Shown here: positions 14,362 to 22,478 of the stretch, one piece after another | Layout of the letters: the number at the start of each line of letters is the position of its first letter | Position numbering within the stretch: position 1 is the first letter of the stretch | Assembly: GCA_016218705.1 (NCBI GenBank) | Contig: JACRDC010000068.1 | Location: 1 to 44,124, forward strand | Direction: 5' to 3' | DNA from: Desulfarculus sp. | GTDB taxonomy: Bacteria; Desulfobacterota; Desulfarculia; Desulfarculales; Desulfarculaceae | DNA: 44,124 nucleotides | Position numbers and translations under genes: made by a program | Notes under the pieces: generated by a model | Told to the model about the DNA's origin: nothing | Databases searched by the model: none | The model's input: the letters and a program-made list of their open reading frames with translations, nothing else

Positions 14362-14786
14362 GGCTCCTCCAGGGGCGCCGGCTGGTCCAGGCCGGGCACA
14401 TAGGGCTTGATGTCCAGCACTGGCGTGCCGTCCAGGGCCTCCAGGCCGCGCACGGTCAGCCGGCCCTCCTCCACCTGGAGCAGGCGCACCAGGGTCAGGC
14501 CCAGATGGGCCGGCCGCTTGGGGGAGCGGGTGTTGAAGACGCCGGTCAGCGCCCGGGCCGGGTCGTGCCGGGGGTGCGCCAGCAGGGCCGTGGCCTCGGC
14601 CTGGTGGAAGTGATAGATCACCCACAGGTCGCGCCCCGGAGCCAGGCCGGTCAGCCCCTGGCGCCAGGCCGGGGCGATCTCGATGACCGACACCAGGCCA
14701 GCCTCCGGCCCCTGCTTGGGGGCCTGGCCGGTGGTGGTCAGGGCCGAGCGCACCACCCCGATGGGTTGAAGACCGATGGGCTCCAT
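14358..14786 (-). CDS. trmO: TrmO-like tRNA m6t6A37 methyltransferase (UPF0066/YaeB)
   Basis: This 142-aa single-domain TsaA/TrmO-type protein uses SAM to N6-methylate threonylcarbamoyladenosine at tRNA position 37. Diagnostic motifs are the N-terminal LQPIGVVRS, GVFNTRSPKRPAHLGLTLVRLL (82-103) and the C-terminal LDGTPVLDIKPYVP (118-131). The chain is shorter than E. coli TrmO (~235 aa) and corresponds to the minimal catalytic domain found in many archaea and anaerobes. Some short homologues have unknown substrates, so the precise reaction is likely rather than certain. It is the first gene of a four-gene minus-strand operon, and its stop overlaps the next start. Confidence 0.82.
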   Translation of the reverse strand: MEPIGLQPIGVVRSALTTTGQAPKQGPEAGLVSVIEIAPAWRQGLTGLAPGRDLWVIYHFHQAEATALLAHPRHDPARALTGVFNTRSPKRPAHLGLTLVRLLQVEEGRLTVRGLEALDGTPVLDIKPYVPGLDQPAPLEEP

Positions 14787-14822
14787 GGGCCGCTCCCCGC
14801 CGAGGGTTGCCCAAAAGTGAGG

Positions 14823-14850
14823 TCATTGCGAGCGCGGCGAAACAATCGCT
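14823..14850. repeat. TCATTGCGAG...CAATCG-type short intergenic repeat
   Basis: TCATTGCGAGCGCGGCGAAA followed by CAATCG matches the unit at 9878-9923 (TCATTGCGAG ... GCGGCAATCC). It is a common short intergenic repeat type in bacterial genomes. It lies between the trmO-like operon and the PpiD-like gene. Confidence 0.5.
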
Positions 14851-14962
14851 TGAAGTTATTTAAAGAGCTTGCTTCGCCGCTTCCACCTCAACCAGGCCGC
14901 GCCTGGCTGGGGACCCCTGGCGCTCCCCGCAAGGACCAAGGAATAGAACTACCGAGGCGACC

Positions 14963-16840
14963 CTACAGCTTGGACAATAGCCGGATGTCGGCCTTGGCCC
15001 GCAGGTCGGCCACGAAGGTCTCCTGCAACTGGCGCTGGCGCTGGGCCAAAAGCGCCTGGCTGAACTCCTGGCGCTTCTCCTCCTTGGCCTGGGGGCTGGG
15101 CGCCTGCTTGCCGCTCAAGGCCGCCACCAGGAAGCCCTGCTCGGTCGGCACCGGCTCGGCCACCAGGGGCCGGACCTCGGGGCGCAGGAACAGGGCCTTG
15201 ACCAGGGCCGGCGAGGAGGCCAGGCCCTCCACGGTGTCTTCCTCGCCCAGCCAGGCGGTGCGCTTGGCGCCGGGCTTCTTGGCCAAAGCGGCGGCGGGGT
15301 CCTTCTCCGGGGCCAGGGTGGCGATGAGCTTGGCCGCCTCCTGGCGGGCCAGCTCCTGGGCCTTGGCCGCCAGCACCGCCAGGCGCACCTCCTCGCGCAC
15401 CTGCTCCAGGGGGCGCACCTGCTCGGGCAGGCGCTCCTCCAGCACCGCCAACACGCTGCCGTTCTCAAAGGAGAAGACCGGCGCGGCCTGGCCGGGGGTC
15501 AGGCCCTCGAAGGCCTCGAACAGGCCCTTGACGCCGCTCAGGCCGGGTATGGGCTGGTCGGAGGAGACCGCCGGGGATTTGGTGACCGAGAGCTTGTGCT
15601 TGGCGGCCAGGTCGGCCAGGGTCTGGCCGCGGTTGGCCTGGTTGAAGGCCGCCTCGGCCGCCACCTCGGCCCGCTCGCGGGCCTGGGCCTCCACCAGGCG
15701 GGCCTTGAGCTCGCCGCGCACCTTCTCCAGGGGCGTGACGCTGGCCTGGCGGCGCTCCTCGGCCTTGATGACGTGCCAGCCAAAGGGCGAGCGCACCAGG
15801 CCCACCTGGCCGGGTTCCAGGGCGAAGGCCGCTTCCTCGAAGGGGGCCACGGTCTGGCCGCGCTGGATGAAGCCCAGGTCGCCGTTCTCCAGGTCCTTGC
15901 CGCCGGCCTGCTTGGCCAGGGCCAGGAAGGGCTCCTTGGACTGCTTGGCCTTGGCCAACAGCTCCTCGGCCTTCTGCTTGGCCGCCGCCTCCTCGGTGGG
16001 GCCGGCGGGGTCGCTTAAGCGCACCAGGATGTGGCTGACCCGCACCGCCTCGGCCTGCACGTAGCGGGCGTAGTCGCGCTCGTAGGCGTCGGCCACGTCC
16101 TCGTCGCTGATCCGCGCCTGGTCGCGGTAATTGGCCAGGGGGAAGACCAGGTAGCTGAAGCTGATCTTCTCGGGCACCAGGTAGTCGCGCTTGTGCTGCT
16201 GGTAATAGGCCTCCAGCTCCTCGGGCGTGGCCTGGGCCTTGGCCAGTTGGCTGTCGTTGGTCACCAGGAGGTAGGCTCCCCGCACCTTGGTCAGGCCGTC
16301 GGAGAGCGCCTGCTCCAGCTCCAGGGGGCTCAAGGCGGCGGCGCCGGCCACCAGGCTGCTGAGCTTCTCCAGGGTGAGCTGGCCGCGCAGGGAGGACTCG
16401 AAGGATTCGGGCGTCATGCGGTTCTGGGCCAAAGCGCGCTGGTAGCGCTTGAAGTCGAACTGGCCGCCGGCCTGAAAGTTGGGGATGGCCAGCAGGCGCC
16501 GGCGGATCTCCTGGTCGCTGACCGTTACCCCCATCTCGCGGGCGGCCTGGAAGAGCAGGGTGCGCTCCACCAGACGCTGCAAGGCCCGTTCCTTGAGGTT
16601 GAGCAGGGGGGCGATGCGGTCGTACTGGGCGCCGAACTGCCGGCGGCTCTCCTCGGTGAGGTTGTTCAGTTCCTCCTGCAACTGGGCCATGGTGATGGGC
16701 TCCTGGTTGACCTTCACCGCCACTTGCTGCTGGGAGTAATAGGAGCTGACGCCCCAGGAGAGGGCAAAGGCCAGGGCGATGGCCCCCAGCAGGATCTTGA
16801 TGACCCAGCTACCCGCGTGCTTGCGCATCAACTCCAGCAT
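14963..16840 (-). CDS. PpiD-like periplasmic peptidyl-prolyl isomerase/chaperone
   Basis: This 625-aa membrane-anchored foldase was taken from ATG 16840, which has AGGAAAGG 8 nt upstream and opens MLELMRKHAGSWVIKILLG; an upstream extension to 16987 is unsupported. A single N-terminal membrane helix (about residues 12-32) is followed by a SurA_N-like chaperone region. A parvulin rotamase domain starts at VSHILV (268-273) and runs through GDLGFIQRG to FGWHVIKAEE. A long helical C-terminal half follows, as in PpiD. PpiD helps outer-membrane and periplasmic proteins fold as they leave the Sec translocon. The gene is single and divergent from the 17.2 kb operon. Confidence 0.88.
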   Translation of the reverse strand: MLELMRKHAGSWVIKILLGAIALAFALSWGVSSYYSQQQVAVKVNQEPITMAQLQEELNNLTEESRRQFGAQYDRIAPLLNLKERALQRLVERTLLFQAAREMGVTVSDQEIRRRLLAIPNFQAGGQFDFKRYQRALAQNRMTPESFESSLRGQLTLEKLSSLVAGAAALSPLELEQALSDGLTKVRGAYLLVTNDSQLAKAQATPEELEAYYQQHKRDYLVPEKISFSYLVFPLANYRDQARISDEDVADAYERDYARYVQAEAVRVSHILVRLSDPAGPTEEAAAKQKAEELLAKAKQSKEPFLALAKQAGGKDLENGDLGFIQRGQTVAPFEEAAFALEPGQVGLVRSPFGWHVIKAEERRQASVTPLEKVRGELKARLVEAQARERAEVAAEAAFNQANRGQTLADLAAKHKLSVTKSPAVSSDQPIPGLSGVKGLFEAFEGLTPGQAAPVFSFENGSVLAVLEERLPEQVRPLEQVREEVRLAVLAAKAQELARQEAAKLIATLAPEKDPAAALAKKPGAKRTAWLGEEDTVEGLASSPALVKALFLRPEVRPLVAEPVPTEQGFLVAALSGKQAPSPQAKEEKRQEFSQALLAQRQRQLQETFVADLRAKADIRLLSKL

Positions 16841-17162
16841 CTTGCGAACCTTTCCTGTCCGCCCGGGGGCGGGACGGCGCCCATTGGGCGCCGGTTGGGC
16901 CTTGCCTTGGGGCCGCCCCGGCCCAGGGCAAAAAAGCCGTGGACGCCTTTTCGGGCGGACTGATAGATTAGAGGCCAAGGCTAGCATGCCGGCCCGGGCA
17001 AGTCAATCGCGCCCCCGGCGCGCGCGGCGGGCCACCGCCAGCCATGGCCAGGTATTTTAAGGCGTTAGGCCGGGGGCTCCCGCGGCCTGACGGGGCGGCC
17101 CCGGGATGGCCCCGGGGGGACGCCGCGGGTGTTCTTACCGCACGGCGGGGGATGCAATAAGT
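16841..17162. other. Intergenic region between divergent genes, no gene seen
   Basis: About 320 bp of GC-rich sequence with short palindromic runs but no convincing reading frame. It must hold the divergent promoters of the PpiD-like gene and of the operon starting at 17163; no clear -35/-10 pair was identified. Confidence 0.4.
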
Positions 17163-17558
17163 ATGTTCGCCCAACGGCCCAGCGACTGGCGCATCATCGG
17201 CCAGGCCGGCCTGCGCATGGTGGCCCTGGATGATGCAAGGCCGCTCACCTCCCAGGTCAAGGTGGGCGTCAACGCCATCAACAAGAAAGGGGCGGTACTC
17301 ATCCTGGATTCGCCCTTCATAGACGGTTCCCATGTGCTCATGGACGTGCACAACATCATACCCAAGCTGGCCCAGGTGGCCCCCTGGGGTGAGCAGCAGG
17401 AGGGCGGCCCGGCCTTGAGCGGCGAGGTGGTGCGCTTCGACCGCCTGGAGCTGCCCGATGGCGTGCGTTTTTTGGTGGAGCTGCTATGGACCGGCGGCAG
17501 CAGTGAGCAGCGGCAGCAGGCCTTGAAGCGCCTGCAGCAAGCCGAGGCCCTGCGATGA
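17163..17558 (+). CDS. Hypothetical protein, possibly PilZ-like (131 aa)
   Basis: First gene of a four-gene coupled operon. The 131-aa protein begins MFAQRPSDWRIIGQAG; the start is uncertain because only GGGGGAT precedes ATG 17163. The middle alternates strands (VGVNAINKKGAVLILDSPFI) and ends in GEVVRFDRLELPDGVRFLVELL, which recalls the beta-barrel order of PilZ domains. The canonical RxxxR and DxSxxG cyclic-di-GMP motifs are not evident, so if it is PilZ-like it is probably degenerate. The C-terminal 25 residues are a charged helix (SSEQRQQALKRLQQAEAL). It has no signal peptide. The last codon overlaps the next gene's ATG (ATGA, 17555-17558). The PilZ relation is inference. Confidence 0.6.
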   Translation: MFAQRPSDWRIIGQAGLRMVALDDARPLTSQVKVGVNAINKKGAVLILDSPFIDGSHVLMDVHNIIPKLAQVAPWGEQQEGGPALSGEVVRFDRLELPDGVRFLVELLWTGGSSEQRQQALKRLQQAEALR

Positions 17559-18535
17559 AGGCCAGGTGCGCGGCCTGGCTGCTGGCCGGCCTTGGCCTGG
17601 CCCTGGCGGCCTGCGCGGCCCCGCCGCCCCCGGGCCTGCCCGAGCCGCCGCCGTCCATGGTGCAACCCCTGGCCCTGCGGGTGCTGGACCAGAACGACCG
17701 CCCCCTGGCCGGCGCGCGCGCCACCATCACCCCCCTGCTGGGCCGGCCCCAGGAGCCAGGCCCCTATGTCAGCGACGCCCGCGGCCTGATCGAGCTGCCC
17801 TGGCTGACCCACAACCAGAACCAGCGCGCGGGCACCCCCACCCAGGACCAGGTCTATGCCCTCCTGAGCCGGCTGGACTACCAGTTGGAGGCCGAGGGCT
17901 ACCTGCCCGCCCAGGGCCGCCTGGAGGCCGAGGGGCACCACCGCCAGTTGGCGCGCCCCGAGCTGAGGGGCATAGACACCCCGGCCAAGCTGGGCCGGCG
18001 GATGCAGACCGTGGTACTGCACAAGTTGACCGATTTGTTGGGTCCAGGGCTCCAGGAGCGCCCCGCCGGCGACCCCCTGGCCCGGCGCTGCCTGGAATTC
18101 CACGACAAGAACCGCGCGGTGGCCCAGGGCCTTAACGCCGAGTTCGCCTGGCCCTCCTTCATCGTGCAGGGCGACCTGTTGCGGGTGCGCCTGGACTGGC
18201 GGGGGGCGGCCTGGAGCATGCTGGGCCGCATACCCCTGGCCGGCCAGGTGAGCCTTTCCAGTGGCCTGCCCCTGGCCATCTTGGTGGGCGAGGACCTGCT
18301 GCCCGCCCCGGGGGTGGACAGGGTCTCGGTGGAGTTGCTCAGCGAGATATCGCCCAAGGAGGCCGACCGCCACGCCCCGCCGGTGCGCGCCCGCGTGGAA
18401 ATCCTGGCCCCGGCGGCGGCCCTGCAGGGACTGGCCAGCGGCCGGACCACGCCCGAGGCCTTCCTTCTCAAATACCCGCCCAAGCTGGTGCACGAAGGCC
18501 CCCTGGCGGCCACCCCCTTTGGAGACCCGCGATGA
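17555..18535 (+). CDS. Predicted lipoprotein of unknown function (326 aa)
   Basis: This 326-aa protein has a lipoprotein signal peptide: a hydrophobic core up to LALAAC with lipobox Leu17-Ala18-Ala19-Cys20, followed by a Pro-rich linker (~20-36). Residues ~38-85 (LALRVLDQNDRPLAGARATI to SDARGLIELPWL) resemble the carboxypeptidase-regulatory or transthyretin-like beta-sandwich used for extracytoplasmic binding. The remaining ~240 residues match nothing I recognise; a strand-rich segment lies at ~205-260. It is probably anchored to the inner or outer membrane facing the periplasm. It overlaps both neighbours by 4 nt (ATGA junctions), so the operon couples a cytoplasmic first protein with an envelope lipoprotein. 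Confidence 0.7.
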   Translation: MKARCAAWLLAGLGLALAACAAPPPPGLPEPPPSMVQPLALRVLDQNDRPLAGARATITPLLGRPQEPGPYVSDARGLIELPWLTHNQNQRAGTPTQDQVYALLSRLDYQLEAEGYLPAQGRLEAEGHHRQLARPELRGIDTPAKLGRRMQTVVLHKLTDLLGPGLQERPAGDPLARRCLEFHDKNRAVAQGLNAEFAWPSFIVQGDLLRVRLDWRGAAWSMLGRIPLAGQVSLSSGLPLAILVGEDLLPAPGVDRVSVELLSEISPKEADRHAPPVRARVEILAPAAALQGLASGRTTPEAFLLKYPPKLVHEGPLAATPFGDPR

Positions 18536-18927
18536 AGTGGCTTCGCGACCGCCTCAAGAAGGCCCCGCCCCCGGCGGCGGCCCCCCTGACCATGGCCGAC
18601 TTCCTGGCCCAGGCGGGAGGGGAGATCGCCCGGGAGATGGCCCAGGACCCGGACTGGTTTCGGCACCTGCCCTACCAGGGGGGCATGAGCCAGGACCAGG
18701 CCCGGGACTTTGAGATCGAAAAGCGGGCCATGTGGCGCCGGGTGATCCACGACGCCGGCCGCGGCGAGATCTGGGGCCTGATGTGGACCACCCGTGGCGA
18801 CGCCAAGGTCTGCCCCACCTGCCGGGAGCAGGAGGGCCGGCGCTTCGCCAAGGACCAGCTCGACCAGTTGGCGGCCCAGCCGGTGCACCTGGGCTGCCGC
18901 TGCGAGCTGGTGCCGGTGCGGCCGTGA
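18532..18927 (+). CDS. Phage head-morphogenesis-like Cys/His motif protein (131 aa)
   Basis: A 131-aa protein. The C-terminal part, from WGLMWTTRGDAKVCPTC, resembles the end of phage Mu gpF/SPP1 gp7-type minor head proteins (W-D-CPxC-x-G ... H-xx-CRC). Putative metal ligands are Cys94, Cys97, His119, Cys122 and Cys124. The N-terminal ~80 residues are helical and polar, with no head-protein body, and no other phage gene is nearby. The motif may therefore be reused in a cellular protein. It has no signal peptide. It overlaps the lipoprotein gene by 4 nt (ATGA) and the next gene by 4 nt (GTGA). The role is unknown; the phage relation rests on motif recognition by eye. Confidence 0.65.
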   Translation: MKWLRDRLKKAPPPAAAPLTMADFLAQAGGEIAREMAQDPDWFRHLPYQGGMSQDQARDFEIEKRAMWRRVIHDAGRGEIWGLMWTTRGDAKVCPTCREQEGRRFAKDQLDQLAAQPVHLGCRCELVPVRP

Positions 18928-19202
18928 GCCGGGATATCCTGGAGCGCGCCCACCGCCTCTACGAGGTTCAGGGCCATGACCTGGAGCGCCTGCTCAGCCA
19001 GGAGCCGGCCTACGCCGCCCTGGCCGCCCGCCTGGCGCTGGCCGAGGCCCACCTCTTGGCCGGCGGCCCCCGCGACCCCGGCCAGGCCCAGGCCGCCGCC
19101 GAGGCCCGGCGCCTGCTCATGGAGATCAGCCGCGAGGCCGCCTTCAAGCTGGGCTACCTGATGGCCCATAGCCACCCCCCGGACGAGCAGGACGGCGCCT
19201 GA
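18924..19202 (+). CDS. Small helical hypothetical protein (92 aa)
   Basis: Last gene of the coupled operon. It starts at GTG 18924, overlapping the previous stop (GTGA). The 92-aa product begins MSRDILERAHRLYEVQGHDL and is almost entirely helical and Ala/Leu-rich, with a central break (GGPRDPG), resembling a pair of TPR-like helical hairpins. It ends in a charged tail (HPPDEQDGA). It has no signal peptide, membrane segment or Cys. I do not recognise the family. Position and coupling indicate that it acts with the three upstream proteins. Confidence 0.6.
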   Translation: MSRDILERAHRLYEVQGHDLERLLSQEPAYAALAARLALAEAHLLAGGPRDPGQAQAAAEARRLLMEISREAAFKLGYLMAHSHPPDEQDGA

Positions 19203-19215
19203 GCGCGGTGGCCCC

Positions 19216-20469
19216 TCAGCGGCCCCGGGGCCGGCGGTCGGGCAGGAACAGGTACACCGCCCCCGCCAAGGCCAGGCCGCCGGCCATGAGCCACCAGGCC
19301 GGCCAGTAGCCGGCCGGGTCGGCCAGGCCGCCGGGGCCGCCGGCTCCTCCCTCCATCACCAGACCCACCGCCTGCATCACCACCGCCGGACCCAACATGG
19401 TAAAGAGATTGATGCCGGTCATGGCCAGGCCCTGGCGCTCCGGGGGCGCCAGCTCCTTTACGTGGGCGTACATGATCTGCCCCGGCGCGGCGGCCAGCCC
19501 GATGAGCGTGAACACGGCCCCCACCAGCCAAGGGGAGGCCTGCACGCCCGGCAGGCCCAGGGCCAGGGTCAAGAGGGCCGAGGCGAACAGGGAGGGCGCG
19601 ATGGCCCATTTGCGGCTGTTAAGCCAGGTGTCGGAGATATAGCCAGACAAGGGCAGGGCCAGGATGTGCCCCACCGACAGGGCCAACAGCACGTTGCCCG
19701 CCCCCACCTCGCCCAGGCTCAGGGCGGTGATTAGGTAGGGTCCGGCCCACAGGCCCGTCAGGGCCATGAAGCAGCCGTAGCGGAAGAAGCTGCCCAGGCA
19801 GATGCCCCAGAAGGCCGGCCTTAGGAGCACCTCCCCCAGGCCGGCGAAGGGGCTCTTGGCCAGGCGCGCCGGGCACCCCCGGCCGGCGGGCTGGTCGCGC
19901 ACCACCAGCCAGAAGGCAGCCACCTGCAAGACGTTGAGCCCGGCCACCGCCAAAAAGGCCCATCGCCAGCCCCAGGCCTGGGTCATAAGGGCCAGGGGCG
20001 TGGCCGCCAGCAGGTTGCCCACATAGCCCAGGCTGACCAAGAGCCCGCTCAGGGTGGCGAAGAGCCCCGGCGGGAACCAGGCCGCCAACAGGGCCAGGGC
20101 GCCCATGAGGTTGCAGCTCATGCCCACGCCCAACAGCGCCCGGCCGGCCAGGGCCTGGCCCAGGCCCTGGGCGCCGGCGAAGAGCGCGGCCCCGGCCAGG
20201 CCCGCCAGGGACAAGGCCGCCACCGCCCGCCTGGCCCCCACGCGGTCCAGGAACAGGCCCAGCGGTATCTGGCTCAGGGCGAAGGCATAGAAAAAGGCCG
20301 CCGACAGGGTGCCCAGGCCACTTACGTCCAGGCCCAGGTCCTGGCTGAGCTGGGGGCTGATGACCGTGGCCGAGACCCGGTAGAACTGCGACAGCAGAAA
20401 CCCCAGGCTGGCCACCGCGAAGATGGCCCAGCCCCGAGCCCCCGGCCCCTGGCGGTCCCTGGATGGCAT
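19216..20469 (-). CDS. Major facilitator superfamily transporter
   Basis: This 417-aa transporter of about 12 membrane helices was taken from ATG 20469, which has GGGGAG 5 nt upstream and opens MPSRDRQGPGARGWAIF; an upstream ATG at 20505 has weaker support. The loop 2-3 signature GLFLDRVGARRAV fits the MFS pattern, followed by alternating hydrophobic helices. The second half carries GYISDTWLNSRKW. The substrate cannot be inferred; sequences of this type are often annotated as organic acid or nitrate/nitrite-like transporters. It converges with the unknown operon (14 bp between stops) and diverges from the CoA-transferase operon, so it could import an organic acid used there. That is speculation. 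Confidence 0.85.
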   Translation of the reverse strand: MPSRDRQGPGARGWAIFAVASLGFLLSQFYRVSATVISPQLSQDLGLDVSGLGTLSAAFFYAFALSQIPLGLFLDRVGARRAVAALSLAGLAGAALFAGAQGLGQALAGRALLGVGMSCNLMGALALLAAWFPPGLFATLSGLLVSLGYVGNLLAATPLALMTQAWGWRWAFLAVAGLNVLQVAAFWLVVRDQPAGRGCPARLAKSPFAGLGEVLLRPAFWGICLGSFFRYGCFMALTGLWAGPYLITALSLGEVGAGNVLLALSVGHILALPLSGYISDTWLNSRKWAIAPSLFASALLTLALGLPGVQASPWLVGAVFTLIGLAAAPGQIMYAHVKELAPPERQGLAMTGINLFTMLGPAVVMQAVGLVMEGGAGGPGGLADPAGYWPAWWLMAGGLALAGAVYLFLPDRRPRGR

Positions 20470-20573
20470 GGCTTCTCCCCAGCGCTGGCTGCCCCATGGT
20501 AGCACCAGGGCTGGGCATTAGCCAGGGCCGGCGGCTTGGGAGGGGACCAGGCCCTCCCAGGCGGCGCCTGGCT

Positions 20574-20602
20574 CTGCAAGAAATAGAGGGTTTGGGTATA
20601 CT
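20574..20602 (+). promoter_or_regulatory. Weak promoter candidate for the CoA-transferase operon
   Basis: TATACT at 20597-20602 is a good -10 box. CTGCAA at 20574-20579 is a poor -35 with 17-nt spacing. It lies ~87 nt before the first start codon. Confidence 0.3.
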
Positions 20603-20688
20603 GGGGCCATCGGCGTTTCGCGCAAAGCCAGGGGGCGGCGCGGCGGGCCGGGGAAGGCGGCCACGACCGGACGGCGAGGTGAGCGGCC

Positions 20689-21666
20689 ATGAAGGTGGGC
20701 GAGGGCCTGGGCGGCAAGCTGATGAGCGCCAGCGAGGCCGTGGAGCGCCTGGTCAAGGACGGCGACCTGGTGGCCCTGGGCGGCTTCACGGTCAGCCGCA
20801 ACCCCATGCTGCTGGCGCGCGAGATCATCCGCCAGGGACGCAGGGACCTGCACCTGGCCGTGCACTCCCAGGGCCAGGCCCTGGACCTTTTGGTGGGGGC
20901 CGGCTGCGTGGCCCGCCTGGAGCTGGCCTACGCCGGCACCGGCCGCTTCGCGCCCACGGCCATCCGCTTCCGGCGGGCCGTGGAGCAGGGGCTCCTCCAG
21001 GTGGAGGACTACTCCAATCAGCACATGAGCCTGCGCTTTCTGGCCGGGGCCTTGGGCCTGCCCTTCATGCCCTGCCGCTCGGGGCTGGGCAGCGATGTGC
21101 TGAACAAGCAGGGCTTCGGCCCCGAACTGCGTGGCCAAGGGCATATCCCTCTCCATAAGGCCATCGTCGGCCAGAACCCCTTCAGCCGGGAGGAGGACCC
21201 GGTGGTGCTCCTGCCGGCGCTGACCCCGGACGTGACCCTGCTGCACGCCCAGTACGTGGGCGACGACGGCACCGTGCGCATCAAGGGGCTGACCTTCCTG
21301 GACCTGGAGCAGGCCCGCGCCGCCAGCCGGGTCATCGTCTCCTGCGAGGAGATCGTGCCCGCGGCCCGCCTGCGCGCCGACCCGGACCAGAACTCCCTGC
21401 CGCCCTTTCTGGTGGACGCCGTGGTGCACGCCCCCTACGGCGCCCACCCCACGGCCTGCCATTACTTCTACGACTACGACCCCCGGCACTTGAGCCTCTA
21501 CCGCCAGGCGGCCCAGTCCGACCAGTCCTTCGGCGAATATCTGCGCCAGTGGGTGCTGGATACACCCGGCCAACAGGCCTACCTGGCCCAGGTGGGGGCC
21601 ACGGACCTCATGCGCATCAAGGCCAACAGCACCCTGGGCTACGCCCCCGGCCTGGACCGGCGCTAG
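20689..21666 (+). CDS. Family I CoA-transferase subunit A (glutaconate type)
   Basis: This 325-aa alpha subunit belongs to the family I (glutaconate or 3-oxoacid type) CoA-transferases. It has the N-terminal glycine-rich VKDGDLVALGGFTVSRNP, the LPFMPCRSGLGSDV segment and a C-terminal part with HAPYGAHPTACHYFYDYD and a YLAQVG-type ending, as in glutaconate CoA-transferase GctA and related IpdA-type proteins. It should form a heterodimer or heterotetramer with the next gene and move CoA between a dicarboxylic acyl-CoA and a short acid. GAGGTGAGCGGCC before ATG 20689 gives a good ribosome binding site. It is the first gene of a run with subunit B, a gamma-CA-like protein and an L-2-hydroxyglutarate oxidase-like protein. 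Confidence 0.87.
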   Translation: MKVGEGLGGKLMSASEAVERLVKDGDLVALGGFTVSRNPMLLAREIIRQGRRDLHLAVHSQGQALDLLVGAGCVARLELAYAGTGRFAPTAIRFRRAVEQGLLQVEDYSNQHMSLRFLAGALGLPFMPCRSGLGSDVLNKQGFGPELRGQGHIPLHKAIVGQNPFSREEDPVVLLPALTPDVTLLHAQYVGDDGTVRIKGLTFLDLEQARAASRVIVSCEEIVPAARLRADPDQNSLPPFLVDAVVHAPYGAHPTACHYFYDYDPRHLSLYRQAAQSDQSFGEYLRQWVLDTPGQQAYLAQVGATDLMRIKANSTLGYAPGLDRR

Positions 21667-21675
21667 GAGGACGGC

Positions 21676-22452
21676 ATGGGCGAGCGCTACACCAGCAAGG
21701 AGATGATGGCCCTGGCCGCTGGGCGGTTGGTCAAGGACGGCGACGTATTGTTCGCGGGCACCGGCCTGTCCATGCTGGCGGCCACCGTGGCCCGGCGGGT
21801 GCACGCCCCCCGGGCGCATGTCTTCTTCGAGACCGGCGGCATAGACCCCTCCCTGGAGGAACTGCCCCTGGCCGTGGCCGACCCCCGGGTCATGGTGGGC
21901 ACGGCCATGAACTCGGGCCTGATTGACGCCTTCTCGCTCTTGGCCCACCGCCGGCTCCACACCATCGCCTTTTTGGGCGCCGCCCAGATAGACCCTTACG
22001 GCAACATCAACTCCACCTGCCTGGGCGACTACCACCACCCCAAGGTGCGTCTGCCCGGCTGCGGCGGGGCCTGCGACGCCGCCTCCCTGGCCGCGGGGGT
22101 GATCCTGTTCATGCAGCACGACCGCCGGCGCTTCGTGGAGAAGGTGGACTACATCTCCAGCGTGGGCTGGCTGACCGGCGGAGACTCCCGCCGGCGGGTG
22201 GGGCTCAAGCGCGGCGGACCCATGGCCGTGGTCACCAACCTGGGGGTGCTGCGCTTCGACGAGACGAGCAGGCGCATGTACCTGGCCGAGCACTACCCCG
22301 GGGTGACGCCGGCCCAGGTGGCCGAGCACACCGGCTTCGCCCTGGACACCAGCCGTAGCCGCGAGGCCGCCCCGCCCAGCCAGCGCGAGCTGGACACCCT
22401 GCGCCAGGAGGTGGACCCCGACCGCCTGATCCTGGGGCCGTTGCCGGCCTGA
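21676..22452 (+). CDS. Family I CoA-transferase subunit B (glutaconate type)
   Basis: A 258-aa beta subunit 9 nt after subunit A. VLFAGTGLSMLAATVARRVH forms the N-terminal fold. VFFETGGIDPSLEEL contains a Glu where family I enzymes carry the catalytic carboxylate. LPGCGGACDAASLA is the conserved glycine-rich loop, and YISSVGWLTGGDSRR with VTNLGVLRFD are typical of GctB/IpdB-like proteins. IpdAB homologues in steroid-ring degradation are hydrolases that lack the Glu, so its presence here favours true CoA transfer, though the alignment was made by eye. The actual substrate is not known; a C5 dicarboxylate would fit the hydroxyglutarate-oxidase neighbour. Confidence 0.85.
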   Translation: MGERYTSKEMMALAAGRLVKDGDVLFAGTGLSMLAATVARRVHAPRAHVFFETGGIDPSLEELPLAVADPRVMVGTAMNSGLIDAFSLLAHRRLHTIAFLGAAQIDPYGNINSTCLGDYHHPKVRLPGCGGACDAASLAAGVILFMQHDRRRFVEKVDYISSVGWLTGGDSRRRVGLKRGGPMAVVTNLGVLRFDETSRRMYLAEHYPGVTPAQVAEHTGFALDTSRSREAAPPSQRELDTLRQEVDPDRLILGPLPA

Positions 22453-22478
22453 GAACCCACCAGCAAGGAAACACCAGC

